Assembly (NCBI GenBank): GCA_947648875.1
Contig: CANSPM010000013.1
Location: 20,340-84,339, forward strand
DNA: 64,000 nt
Origin: an uncultured Lachnospiraceae bacterium
GTDB taxonomy: Bacteria > Bacillota > Clostridia > Lachnospirales > Lachnospiraceae
Reading direction: 5' to 3'
Shown: positions 26,446-35,325 of the stretch, piece after piece
How the letters are laid out: the number at the start of each line of letters is the position of its first letter
How positions within the stretch are numbered: the stretch's first letter is position 1
The notes under the pieces: generated by a model
Databases searched by the model: none
What the model was told of the DNA's origin: nothing
The model's input: only the letters and a program-made list of their open reading frames with translations
Made by a program: the position numbers and the translations under genes

Positions 26446-26511
26446 TATCAATATATATTTATTGATAAACGATAAATACATATTGACAATCAATGCATTA
26501 CATGGTATTTT
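26446..26511 (+). promoter_or_regulatory. Promoter with repeated TATTGATA-type operator sites
   Basis: TATCAATA (26446-26453) and TATTGATA (26460-26467) form a perfect inverted repeat, and ATTGA-CAA-TCAAT (26482-26494) forms another overlapping the -35 box. The promoter is TTGACA (26483-26488) and TATTTT (26506-26511), spacing 17. The XRE-type regulator encoded two genes down is the obvious candidate to bind. The rest of 26326-26445 is featureless. Confidence 0.65.
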
Positions 26512-26550
26512 ATGGGTACGGAAAAATCTTGACGGAAGGAATACTGTGGG

Positions 26551-27000
26551 ATGAATAAAGATATGGTGATAAAAGCAACAAAATATCTGGTGGATTTTAT
26601 GTTTTTTGCAGGCATTTTGGTAACGCTGACACTGCCCTGGAGTATCAGGTGGGCGGGAAAGTATCTGGAGTGCCTGGCGGAGAATTACGGAGAGATTGTC
26701 ACGATCTATTTTGTGCTGGGGATACTGGCTCTGGCCATTGTCTGGGAACTGCGGAGAATGTTCAAGACCGTGGTGGCTGAGAATTGTTTTGTACGGGGAA
26801 ATGTAGCCAGCCTGAAACACATGAGTTATTACAGCGGTCTGATTGTGCTGATGTCCGTTGTGCGCACCCTCGTCTATACCACAGTTGCCATGTTGGTGGT
26901 CATTCTGGTGTTTGTGATTGCCGGGCTGTTCTGTCAGGTGCTGGCCCAGATTTTTGACCAGGCCATTCATTATAAGGAAGAAAATGATCTGACGATATGA
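26551..27000 (+). CDS. DUF2975 family membrane protein
   Basis: 149 residues with four helices (about 16-31, 48-66, 91-107, 109-130) and the loop RRMFKTVVAENCFVRGNV that is characteristic of DUF2975. The gene is followed by a YozG-like XRE regulator, the standard pair for this family in Firmicutes. Function unknown. Its stop overlaps an ATG in the frame of the regulator (ATGA), but the regulator has a better start at 27036. Confidence 0.87.
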   Translation: MNKDMVIKATKYLVDFMFFAGILVTLTLPWSIRWAGKYLECLAENYGEIVTIYFVLGILALAIVWELRRMFKTVVAENCFVRGNVASLKHMSYYSGLIVLMSVVRTLVYTTVAMLVVILVFVIAGLFCQVLAQIFDQAIHYKEENDLTI

Positions 27001-27035
27001 AAATGGAGAAGTCTGTAGCGCGGAAAGAGGAAGCT

Positions 27036-27272
27036 ATGTCAATAATAATTAATCTGGATGTCATGATGGCAAAACGAAAAAAGGGATTGAAGGAGCTGGC
27101 CGGTGAGGTGGATATCACGCTGGCGAACCTTTCGATTCTGAAAAATAATAAGGCAAAGGCGGTGCGTCTGTCTACGCTGGACGCCATTTGCAAGGCGCTG
27201 AACTGCCAGCCCGGGGATATACTGGAATATGTGGAGGAACCGGAAGAGGCAGAGACCGATCAGCGTGGATAG
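27036..27272 (+). CDS. YozG-like XRE-family regulator
   Basis: 78 residues. MSIIINLDVMMAKRKKGLKE and LSTLDAICKALNCQPGDILEY are the signature of the short Cro/CI proteins that accompany DUF2975. ATG 27036 is preceded by AGAGGAAG. It probably regulates the pair through the inverted repeats in the promoter upstream. Confidence 0.9.
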   Translation: MSIIINLDVMMAKRKKGLKELAGEVDITLANLSILKNNKAKAVRLSTLDAICKALNCQPGDILEYVEEPEEAETDQRG

Positions 27273-27360
27273 CCTGTCCGGCAGTGGAAGACCCATTCTC
27301 GAAAGGAGAGACCGGAAGAGAAAACAAGTGTGGTATCAATCAGAAAGGAGATTTGTCGAT

Positions 27361-29142
27361 ATGGAAAATATACAAAACAGTGTTTGGCAAGAGCCGACAG
27401 ACCGTACTCAGCCACAGCGAAATTGTGATACGGGCGTGGTGCCCGGTTCCCAGCCGAGCCCCATCCCCGGTCTTCGGCCCGGTTCCCAGCCGGGCCCCGG
27501 CCCCGGTCTTCGGCCCGGTTCCCAGCCGGGCTCCGGCCCCGGTCCTCAGCCGGGAATGCCCATGAACGCAATGCCGGGCCCCATGCCCGGCACTTTCAGG
27601 AAGCCTGACACGCCGGAAACTCGAAAAATGAAAGAAAATTTCCATATATTCGGTCTGGCTGCTTTTCTGCATGCCTGTCTGTATGCCTACTGCATGTACC
27701 GCAACAGCAGCGGGGTGACCTACCCTTTTTTCGTGGCAGGAAGTCTCTTTTATATTTGCTTCTGCTTTGCAAAACTGGGGATTTCCTTAAAAAAAGAAAG
27801 CATTTTTTACATGACCAGTATGATGCTGCTGGCGGTATCCACTTTCTGCACCGACGACGGGCGGATTATCGTCCTGAATAAGCTGGGAATTTTCCTGCTG
27901 ACCATGAGTCTTTTGCTGGCGACTTTGTATGATACCGGGAAGTGGAACCTGAGCAAATATCTGGGAGCCATCTGTCAGACGGCATTTATGGCAATCTTGG
28001 AATTGGACCGGCCTTTCAGGGATGCGCACTGGTATACCAAAAATAAAATGAAACACAAAAGCAGTAAGGTGTGCTATGTGATCGTGGGATTGGCGATTGC
28101 CTTTCCTATCTTCATGGTGGTGTTGCCGCTGTTGATCAGCGCGGATGTGGTGTTCCGGAATCTTACGGTGAGACTTCTGGAGCATCTGCGGCTGGGGAAT
28201 ATCCTACAAGTGTTTTTTATGGGGGCTTTCATGTTTCTGGCCGCTTACTGCATTCTCAGCTATCTGTGCAAGAAGACCATCAGCCAGGAGGTGAAAGACG
28301 GTCGAAGAGGGGAGCCCATGATAGCGATTACCATTGCCACGCTACTGACCCTGCTGTATCTGGTTTTCAGTGTGATTCAGATCGTATACCTGTTTGCGGG
28401 AAATATGTCACTGCCCGCAGGGTATACCTATGCGGAATATGCCAGGGAAGGCTTTTTTCAGCTGCTGACAGTCAGTGTGCTGAACCTGATCTTTGTGCTG
28501 GTCGGTTTGGGATGTTTTAGGGAGAGCAGGGTGTTAAAAGGCATACTCATTGTGATGTCACTCTGTACTTACATTATGATCGTCTCCAGCGCTATGCGGA
28601 TGATTATCTATATCAGATGGTATTATCTGACCTTTCTGCGTATATTTGTACTCTGGGGCCTGACGGTGCTGTTTATGCTTTTTACCGGGATTATTATTTC
28701 CATTATCAGGGAAAACTTTCCGTTATTTCGTTACAGCATGGCAGTGGTGACACTCTGCTATATGGTTCTGGCGTTCAGCCATCCGGATTACTGGATTGCC
28801 AGAGTCAATGTGGCCGGCACGGATCTGGCGATGCGCAGTGCCTTTTTTGAAGGAGAGCCCTATGACGATTACCGTTTCCTGAGTCATTTGAACGCGGACG
28901 CCGCTCCGGTGCTGGTAGAGCTGATGGTCCGGGAGGGATATGACTTAAGCGCTTATTATCTGGAGGACCCCTCCTATAAAGCCGGAGAGGAAGGACAGCG
29001 CTACGATGAGCGGGGGGGATTTGGCTATTATTATCTGGACCGCCTGAAAGAGAGGAATGCTCGAAACGGGATCAGAACCTTTAATGTCTCCCGGTTCCTG
29101 TCGGAGTTTTTAGTATTGGCGGAGAGTACGGAGGGAATGTAG
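27361..29142 (+). CDS. DUF4173/DUF4153-type polytopic membrane protein with Pro/Gly-rich N-terminus
   Basis: 593 residues. The first about 80 residues are Pro/Gly/Ser-rich and partly made of three 12-residue repeats (PGSQP...); then about 12 helices follow. DVVFRNLTVRLLEHLRLGN, TYAEYAREGFFQLLTVS and AFSHPDYWIARVNV are typical of the DUF4173/DUF4153 group. The C-terminal about 90 residues are soluble. ATG 27361 follows AAAGGAG. It lies 88 bases after the YozG-like regulator and is probably in the same operon. Function unknown. Confidence 0.8.
   Translation: MENIQNSVWQEPTDRTQPQRNCDTGVVPGSQPSPIPGLRPGSQPGPGPGLRPGSQPGSGPGPQPGMPMNAMPGPMPGTFRKPDTPETRKMKENFHIFGLAAFLHACLYAYCMYRNSSGVTYPFFVAGSLFYICFCFAKLGISLKKESIFYMTSMMLLAVSTFCTDDGRIIVLNKLGIFLLTMSLLLATLYDTGKWNLSKYLGAICQTAFMAILELDRPFRDAHWYTKNKMKHKSSKVCYVIVGLAIAFPIFMVVLPLLISADVVFRNLTVRLLEHLRLGNILQVFFMGAFMFLAAYCILSYLCKKTISQEVKDGRRGEPMIAITIATLLTLLYLVFSVIQIVYLFAGNMSLPAGYTYAEYAREGFFQLLTVSVLNLIFVLVGLGCFRESRVLKGILIVMSLCTYIMIVSSAMRMIIYIRWYYLTFLRIFVLWGLTVLFMLFTGIIISIIRENFPLFRYSMAVVTLCYMVLAFSHPDYWIARVNVAGTDLAMRSAFFEGEPYDDYRFLSHLNADAAPVLVELMVREGYDLSAYYLEDPSYKAGEEGQRYDERGGFGYYYLDRLKERNARNGIRTFNVSRFLSEFLVLAESTEGM
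27442..27549 (+). repeat. Three tandem 36-bp in-frame repeats
   Basis: Units at 27442-27477, 27478-27513 and 27514-27549, differing at a few bases each; each encodes 12 residues beginning PGSQP. Very GC-rich, and likely to vary in copy number. Confidence 0.9.
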
Positions 29143-29265
29143 GGGAGAGGCAGTTTATTGTCAACAGGATCGGCATTTATTATATTGTCGGCGCGTTTGC
29201 GTATGGTGTTATACAGGACACGGGGAAATGGACACCCGTGCGCGCGAGTATGGCAAAATGAAAGC

Positions 29266-29322
29266 GGGGCTGTCGCCAACGCAGATCAACGTAGATTTGC
29301 AGAAGCGATAGCCCCTTTTTTT
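29266..29322. terminator. Terminator between convergent DUF4173 and ABC-F genes
   Basis: GGGGCTGTCGC (29266-29276) pairs with GCGATAGCCCC (29305-29315), followed on the plus strand by seven T. It overlaps the last base of the ABC-F gene. Confidence 0.85.
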
Positions 29323-30878
29323 CAGAATATCCGTGTAGTCCACCTGGTGCAGTCCCACACATCCGTGGCCAGGCCCTCATAGAAATCCGGTTCATGACAG
29401 ACCATGAGGATACTGCCCTTATATTCCATAAGAGCGTGCCGCAGTTCCGCCTTGGCATCCACATCCAGGTGGTTGGTGGGCTCGTCCAGCAACAGTACGT
29501 TGGAAGCCTGATTGATTAGCTTGCACAGCCGCACTTTGGCCTGTTCGCCGCCGCTGAGAACCCGGACCTTACTCTCGATGTGATTGGTGGTAAGGCCGCA
29601 CTTGGCCAGGGCGGAGCGCACTTCGTACTGGGTAAAACCCGGAAATGTATTCCATATTTCTTCAAGGCAGGTGGTGTCTATACCCTGGTCCATCTCCTGC
29701 TCAAAATAGCCGATTTCCAGATAGTCTCCCTGTTCTACGGAACCGGACAGGGGCGGGATCAACCCCAGGATGCTCTTAAGCAGAGTAGTCTTGCCGATAC
29801 CGTTGGCCCCGGTGAGGACAATTTTTTCCCCTCTCTCCATCTCCAGATTTAAGAGGGTGGACAGGGGTTCCTCATAGCCGATCACCAGATCACGGGTCTG
29901 GAAAATGTATCTGCCGGGAGTGCGCGCTTCCCGGAAACGAAATTCCGGCTTGGGCTTTTCCCCCGCCAGTTCGATTACCTCCATCTTATCCAATTTTTTC
30001 TGGCGGGACATGGCCATGTTGCGGGTGGACACCCGGGCCTTGTTGCGGGCCACAAAGTCCTTGAGATCGGCAATCTCTTTCTGCTGTCTGTTGTACGCAG
30101 CTTCCAACTGGGATTTTTTCATGGCATAGACTTCCTGAAATTTGTCGTAGTCCCCTACATATCGGGTCAGCTGTCGATTATCCATATGATAGATCAGATT
30201 GATCACGCTGTTTAAAAAGGGGATGTCGTGGCTGATCAATATAAAGGCGTTTTCATATTCGTTCAGGTAGCGCTTAAGCCATACAATATGCTCTGCATCC
30301 AGATAGTTGGTAGGCTCGTCCAGCAGCAGGATATCCGGTTTTTCCAGCAGCAGCTTGCCCAGCAGCACTTTGGTGCGCTGTCCGCCGCTTAACTCCGTCA
30401 CGTCCCGGTCCAGACCAATTTCCGAAAGGCCCAGGGCCCGTCCTACCTCATCCACCTTGGAATCAATTCTGTAAAAATCGTGCTGGGTGAGCAGATCCTG
30501 TAGGGTGCCAAATTCTTCCATACAGGTTTCCAGCTCCTGGGGGGATGCCTCCGCCATCCTGTCGCACAGCCCATTCATTTCCGCCTCCATCTCATAGAGA
30601 AAATCAAAGGCAGAGGAAAGAGTCTGCCGAATCGTTATACCGGCCTGCAGCACTGTATGCTGATCCAGATAGCCCACACGGACATTTTTTGCCCATTCTA
30701 TTTTGCCCTCGTCCGGTGCAAGTTTTCCTGTGATGATATTCATAAAAGTGGATTTCCCCTCGCCGTTGGCTCCCACCAGACCGATGTGTTCTCCCTTAAG
30801 CAGCCGGAAGGATACATCCTGAAAGATGGCCCTGTCTCCGAAACCGTGGGTCAGATGTTCTACATTCAATATACTCAT
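29322..30878 (-). CDS. ABC-F family ATPase (YbiT-like)
   Basis: 518 residues with two ABC domains and no membrane helices. Domain 1: GANGEGKST Walker A, LSGGQRTKV signature, LLLDEPTNYLD. The inter-domain linker is long and charged, with KARVSTRNMAMSRQKKLDKM. Domain 2: GANGIGKTT, LSGGEQAKV, LLLDEPTNHLD. This is the layout of ABC-F translation factors, which act at the ribosomal E site; some give antibiotic resistance, others such as YbiT/EttA do not. The sequence looks closest to the YbiT type. ATG 30878 is chosen because the family begins exactly at MSILNVEHL. Its leader holds a 12-bp inverted repeat. Confidence 0.9.
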   Translation of the reverse strand: MSILNVEHLTHGFGDRAIFQDVSFRLLKGEHIGLVGANGEGKSTFMNIITGKLAPDEGKIEWAKNVRVGYLDQHTVLQAGITIRQTLSSAFDFLYEMEAEMNGLCDRMAEASPQELETCMEEFGTLQDLLTQHDFYRIDSKVDEVGRALGLSEIGLDRDVTELSGGQRTKVLLGKLLLEKPDILLLDEPTNYLDAEHIVWLKRYLNEYENAFILISHDIPFLNSVINLIYHMDNRQLTRYVGDYDKFQEVYAMKKSQLEAAYNRQQKEIADLKDFVARNKARVSTRNMAMSRQKKLDKMEVIELAGEKPKPEFRFREARTPGRYIFQTRDLVIGYEEPLSTLLNLEMERGEKIVLTGANGIGKTTLLKSILGLIPPLSGSVEQGDYLEIGYFEQEMDQGIDTTCLEEIWNTFPGFTQYEVRSALAKCGLTTNHIESKVRVLSGGEQAKVRLCKLINQASNVLLLDEPTNHLDVDAKAELRHALMEYKGSILMVCHEPDFYEGLATDVWDCTRWTTRIF

Positions 30879-30927
30879 GTCAATAACCTGCCTTTCCCTG
30901 CAAAATAAATAAGTTATGGTCACTGAG

Positions 30928-30993
30928 AATTTCACTTTGCTTGATGTATTGTAAAAATCACACATATGGCTTTATAGAACACAAAGTGAAATT
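30928..30993. repeat. 12-bp perfect inverted repeat in the ABC-F leader
   Basis: AATTTCACTTTG (30928-30939) and CAAAGTGAAATT (30982-30993) with 42 bases between, 50-115 bases before the ABC-F start. It could be an RNA stem or paired regulator sites. No other gene lies between 30879 and 31198. Confidence 0.75.
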
Positions 30994-31198
30994 TTTATAG
31001 TTTCCACGCAAACCGTACAACAAGGAAAGTATACAGGAAACCGGCGACGCTGTCACGTATAAAATGCCTTTAAACCGGCGGCGCCAAAATATTAAGAATT
31101 TTTAATAATACATTTTCTGGAAAACAGGGTATACTATGGATATGAAAAAAGTGATTTTTATCACTTGTCACTTGCGCTTAGTGACAGAAAGGAGTATT

Positions 31199-31852
31199 AT
31201 GAAAAAACTGGCAGTACTTTTATTAACAGCAACGCTTACTCTCAGTATGGCGGGCTGCGGCAACGGGAACGAGGAAAACGGCGGGAGCCAGACCGGAAGC
31301 AGTGAGACCACATCGGAGGCTGAAAACAACACAGAGTCTGTGTCAGAGCCGGAATCCCAGCCGGAGGCGGATCAACAGCCGGGGGAGGATTCCTCAGCGC
31401 CACAGGAGGGGATCAGCGAACAGATGAGCGCCATTCGTCAGGCGGTGGTTGACGCGCTGGGAGAGAATTATTGGCCCGACACGCAGATTCCTCCCGAGTA
31501 TCTGGAGGGCTATGGTCTCACCAGTGAGATGTATGCTGATTTTTGGGGAGAAATGCCCATGATCAGCACCAATGTGGACACGATCATGGTCATCAAGGCC
31601 AATGAAGGCCAGATAGACGCAGTGGAAACAGTTCTGAACAGTTACCGTGACACACAGGTGAACAACACCCTGCAATATCCCATGAACATCGGCAAAGTTC
31701 AGGCATCCCGGATTGAGGTTGTGGGCGATTACGCATGCTTTATACAGTTGGGCGCAGACACCATAGACCTGGAGGAGGAGGATTCCATCCGCCATTGTCA
31801 GGAACAGAATGAGATGGCTCTGGAGGCTATAGAGCGGGTAATCCAGCAATAA
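31199..31852 (+). CDS. DUF4358 lipoprotein
   Basis: 217 residues: a lipoprotein signal with lipobox SMAGC, a Ser/Glu/Gln-rich linker of about 50 residues, then a domain that matches DUF4358 (SEMYADFWGEMPMISTNVDTIMVIKANEG..., and later VVGDYACFIQLG). It is expected on the outer face of the membrane. ATG 31199 follows AAAGGAG. It directly precedes the MBOAT and DHHW genes (28-base gap), an arrangement seen for DUF4358 proteins in Clostridia, so it probably works with the O-acylation machinery; the exact role is unknown. Confidence 0.83.
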   Translation: MKKLAVLLLTATLTLSMAGCGNGNEENGGSQTGSSETTSEAENNTESVSEPESQPEADQQPGEDSSAPQEGISEQMSAIRQAVVDALGENYWPDTQIPPEYLEGYGLTSEMYADFWGEMPMISTNVDTIMVIKANEGQIDAVETVLNSYRDTQVNNTLQYPMNIGKVQASRIEVVGDYACFIQLGADTIDLEEEDSIRHCQEQNEMALEAIERVIQQ

Positions 31853-31879
31853 TTTATAATAAAGTATGGGGAACAGCTT

Positions 31880-33295
31880 ATGGTATTTAGCAGTATACCT
31901 TTTTTATTTCGTTTTTTACCTGTCTTTATGATTCTGTATTTTGTGGCTCCCCGGAGGATGAGAAATGTCATCCTCTTTTTGGGGAGTCTTTTCTTTTACG
32001 CGTGGGGAGAGCCGGTGTATGTGTTGCTGATGCTCTTTTCCACTCTGTCGGACTATCTGCACGGCAGATTGATCGGCGCCTGCAAAAGCAGGCGGGTTGC
32101 AAGAGGGCTTCTGATCTCCTCCATCGTGATCAACCTGGGCCTGCTGGGATTTTTCAAATACAGTGATTTTCTGATTGGCACGGTCAACCGGCTGTTGGGC
32201 AGCAGTATTCCGCTGCTTAAGCTGCCGCTGCCCATCGGTATTTCCTTCTATACATTTCAGACCATGTCCTACACCATCGACTGTTACCGGGGAGAGGCCA
32301 AAATACAGAAGAACATACTGGATTTTGGCGTCTTTGTAACCATGTTTCCCCAGCTGATTGCCGGTCCTATCGTCAAATACCGGGACGTGCAGGATCAGCT
32401 GCGGCAGCGAAAAGCGGATATCGGAGCCATCAGTTATGGCTGCCGCAGGTTTGTGGCAGGACTGGCCAAGAAAGTTTTGCTTGCCAATAACCTGGGACTT
32501 CTGTGGACAGAGATCTCCGGCGGCAATCTGGAGAACACTACGGTGCTGGGGGCCTGGCTGGGAGTGTTGGCTTATGCCTTCCAGATATACTTTGACTTTT
32601 CCGGGTATTCGGATATGGCCATCGGACTGGGAGCCATAATGGGCTTTCATTTCCCGGAGAATTTCAATTATCCCTACATGGCAAAGTCGATTACGGACTT
32701 CTGGCGCAGATGGCATATCTCTCTGAGCGGGTGGTTTCGGGAGTATGTGTATGTTCCGCTGGGAGGAAATCGCAGAGGACTGCCGCGGCAGCTTCTGAAT
32801 ATCCTGATCGTCTGGATGCTGACAGGGATCTGGCATGGGGCCGGATGGAATTTTCTGCTGTGGGGGCTGTGGTTTGCCCTGTGGCTGATTCTGGAAAAAC
32901 TGGTGCTGGGGCGGATGTTCAAGGCTCTGCCTTCTCTGGTGGGACGACTGTACACCTGGCTGATAGTGCTGGTGAGCTGGGTATTTTTTGCCATTGAGAA
33001 CGGGCCTGGCGCCCTGCGTTACCTGTCTGTAATGTTTGGCCAGGGTACGGCGGGACTGTATGACTCTCCCACGCTGTTTATTCTTCTGGAATACCGCGTG
33101 CTGTTAATCTTTGCGGCGATAGCGGCCACCCCGCTGGGACATCGGTTAACAGAAAGTTTCTTTGCCGTCACGGGAACCGGTGTGACGGTGGTACGCAGGG
33201 TGTTGGAAAAGCTGGTTCCCGCCCTGTTGCTGCTGGCATCCATTGCTTATATTGTGGAAGCCTCCTATAATCCTTTTTTGTATTTCAGATTCTGA
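31880..33295 (+). CDS. MBOAT family O-acyltransferase (AlgI/DltB-like)
   Basis: 471 residues, about 11 helices. The MBOAT core is complete: FWRRWHISLSGWFREYVYVPLGG with H279 and TGIWHGAGWNF with the catalytic H319. AlgI-type enzymes move acyl groups across the membrane for O-acetylation of exopolysaccharides or wall polymers. The next gene encodes a DHHW protein, the usual AlgJ/AlgX-type partner that transfers the group outside the cell. The acceptor polymer is not indicated by the neighbours. Confidence 0.92.
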   Translation: MVFSSIPFLFRFLPVFMILYFVAPRRMRNVILFLGSLFFYAWGEPVYVLLMLFSTLSDYLHGRLIGACKSRRVARGLLISSIVINLGLLGFFKYSDFLIGTVNRLLGSSIPLLKLPLPIGISFYTFQTMSYTIDCYRGEAKIQKNILDFGVFVTMFPQLIAGPIVKYRDVQDQLRQRKADIGAISYGCRRFVAGLAKKVLLANNLGLLWTEISGGNLENTTVLGAWLGVLAYAFQIYFDFSGYSDMAIGLGAIMGFHFPENFNYPYMAKSITDFWRRWHISLSGWFREYVYVPLGGNRRGLPRQLLNILIVWMLTGIWHGAGWNFLLWGLWFALWLILEKLVLGRMFKALPSLVGRLYTWLIVLVSWVFFAIENGPGALRYLSVMFGQGTAGLYDSPTLFILLEYRVLLIFAAIAATPLGHRLTESFFAVTGTGVTVVRRVLEKLVPALLLLASIAYIVEASYNPFLYFRF

Positions 33296-33363
33296 TTCCT
33301 GTATTGGGAGGGGAAAATAGCGGATTGGCGAGGGTGTGTACCCGCGCTGTGAGAGGTATGGAT

Positions 33364-34497
33364 ATGAAACTGGAAAACGAAAAATTCCATCAGGGTATGA
33401 CAGTGGCAATGCTGGCCCTGATGCTGCTGGTGTTGGCGGCGGCTGACATGGTAAAGGCGGACCGTCTTTTTTCGGAGACGGAAAACAGAATATTGGCCCA
33501 GAAGCCGGAGCTGCGCCTGGAAAACATTATAAGCGGAAGCTATGGGGAGGAGTACGAGAACTATGCCACAGACCAGTTTGTGAGTCGGGACAGATGGGTT
33601 GCGCTGAAGACCCGGATGGATATTCTGCTCCAGAAAAAGCTGATCAAGGGGGTGTATCTGGGGCGGGATAACTATCTCATAGAGCAACATCTGCCCGGAA
33701 ATTATGATCAGGGGAAGGTGAATAAGCGACTGGACCAGCTGCTGGGGCTCACGGAGCAGTATCCCGGGATAAAGGTAATGCTGGTGCCCACATCCGACAA
33801 TATTCTGGAGGATAAGCTCCCTCCCCACGCGGTCAGCTTTGATCAGAGAGGTCTGCTGGACCAGGTTAAGGAGAAGATCGGGGAGGAACATGTCATAGAT
33901 GTGTTCCCCATTCTTGAGGAGCATCGGGAAGAGGAGATCTATTACAGGACGGACCATCACTGGACTACGCTGGGCGCTTACTATGGCTATCGGCATTGGA
34001 CTGAGGCGATGAATTACCCGCCTCGCAATTTTGATCCCCAGGATCTGGTGACGGTGTCGGACAGCTTTCTGGGAACCCTGCATTCCCGGCTCAATCTGCC
34101 CATGGAGGCCGACAAGATCCAGATTTTTCCCAGAACTGCCAGCCGCAGAATCAAAGCGGTGTACGATTTTGCCAAGGAGACTACTAGCTACTATGAGCCC
34201 TCCTATTTGGAGACCAAGAATCAGTACGGATATTTTCTGGATGACAATCATGCCTTTATTGAGATAGACACGGCCTATGTGGCCAAGGACAGAGAATTGT
34301 TTCTGATCAAGGATTCCTATGCCAACTCGCTGATTCCCATACTGGCGCCTCACTATGAGAAAATCTATGTGCTGGATTTGCGTTACTACAACGGCAGCCT
34401 GTTTTCCCTGATGGAGAAGTATGTGACCAGCGAAAAAGTGGATGTGTTGGTGGTGTATAACTGTATTCATTTCCTGGAGGAGTTTTCTTATCGGTGA
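33364..34497 (+). CDS. DHHW (AlgJ/AlgX-like) O-acetylation protein
   Basis: 377 residues: a signal-anchor helix at about 14-31, then an SGNH-hydrolase-like external domain. The name-giving motif is seen in RTDHHWTTLGAYYGY, a likely Ser motif in LVPTSDN, and LIKDSYANSLIPILAPHY near the end. It should accept acyl groups delivered by the MBOAT protein. GAGAGG lies seven bases before ATG 33364, which is preferred over ATG 33358. Confidence 0.87.
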   Translation: MKLENEKFHQGMTVAMLALMLLVLAAADMVKADRLFSETENRILAQKPELRLENIISGSYGEEYENYATDQFVSRDRWVALKTRMDILLQKKLIKGVYLGRDNYLIEQHLPGNYDQGKVNKRLDQLLGLTEQYPGIKVMLVPTSDNILEDKLPPHAVSFDQRGLLDQVKEKIGEEHVIDVFPILEEHREEEIYYRTDHHWTTLGAYYGYRHWTEAMNYPPRNFDPQDLVTVSDSFLGTLHSRLNLPMEADKIQIFPRTASRRIKAVYDFAKETTSYYEPSYLETKNQYGYFLDDNHAFIEIDTAYVAKDRELFLIKDSYANSLIPILAPHYEKIYVLDLRYYNGSLFSLMEKYVTSEKVDVLVVYNCIHFLEEFSYR

Positions 34498-34515
34498 TGT
34501 ACAGAGCAGTGAACC

Positions 34516-34533
34516 GGAGATCAAAAGATCTCC
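34516..34533 (+). other. Perfect hairpin before the HAD gene
   Basis: GGAGATC (34516-34522) pairs with GATCTCC (34527-34533) around AAAA, directly upstream of the GGAGGAGG site of the next gene. No T-run follows, so it may affect mRNA stability or weakly stop transcription. Confidence 0.7.
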
Positions 34534-34547
34534 AATAGGAGGAGGAT

Positions 34548-35204
34548 ATGCCAGTAAAAGCGGTTATATTTGATATGGACGGGGTGTTGTTTGACACGGA
34601 GAGGCTCTGTATGGACAGTTGGCTGGCCGTGGCAGAGGAACAGGGCATTCCGGATATGGAAAAATTTTTCCCTTCCTGCATTGGCAGGAATGTGACGGAT
34701 ACAAAGGTTCTGTTTCATGAATTTTACGGGGACGCGTTTGATTATGATATCTTCAGAAAACAGGCTTCGGCATGGTTTCATGCGTATATCGAGCAGAAGG
34801 GCGTTCCGGTAAAACCAGGTGTCAGGGAACTCCTCGCCTTTCTGAGGGAGGGCGGCTATGCCATCGGGCTGGCTTCCTCCACCTCCCGCCCTGCTGTGGA
34901 GAATCATCTGGAGCGTGCAGGCATAAGGGATACCTTTCAAAGTGTGACTACCGGGGACATGGTGCTGCACTCCAAGCCCTGCCCGGACATTTATCTCATG
35001 GCCTGCAAAAGTCTGGGCACGGACCCGGCGCGGACCGTGGCCGTTGAGGATTCGCCCAACGGAATCCGCTCGGCTTACAGCGCCGGGATGATTCCCGTCA
35101 TGGTGCCGGATCTGCTTGCGCCGGATGAGGAGATGCGGGAGAAGAGCGCCGTGATCTGTTCTGATTTGCTGGAAGTGATAGCGTTTCTGGAGAGGTGGAA
35201 GTGA
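34548..35204 (+). CDS. HAD-superfamily hydrolase, beta-phosphoglucomutase-like
   Basis: 218 residues with the HAD motifs in order: DMDGVLFDT (nucleophile D9, acid D11), LASSTSRP, K-containing LHSKPCPDIYL, and VAVEDSPNGIRSAYSAGM. The cap domain between residues about 18 and 88 is the four-helix type of phosphoglycolate phosphatase/beta-PGM enzymes. Substrate not predictable; sugar phosphates are likely. Confidence 0.92.
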   Translation: MPVKAVIFDMDGVLFDTERLCMDSWLAVAEEQGIPDMEKFFPSCIGRNVTDTKVLFHEFYGDAFDYDIFRKQASAWFHAYIEQKGVPVKPGVRELLAFLREGGYAIGLASSTSRPAVENHLERAGIRDTFQSVTTGDMVLHSKPCPDIYLMACKSLGTDPARTVAVEDSPNGIRSAYSAGMIPVMVPDLLAPDEEMREKSAVICSDLLEVIAFLERWK

Positions 35205-35325
35205 CCTGCGACGGAGCGAAGGATACGCGCAGGCGACCGTAATGAATGGCGTACAACGCCGTTTAGGACCGCGAGCCGGGGATGGCGACAGGTATCCGGC
35301 CCGGGAATGAAGGTGAGGTGTACAT

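Noticed and set aside
27442..27549. CRISPR-like repeats
   Set aside because: The three units are directly adjacent without spacers and lie in frame inside a gene.
33265..34524. Long antisense open frame (419 codons)
   Set aside because: Shadow of the DHHW gene; no start signal or family similarity.
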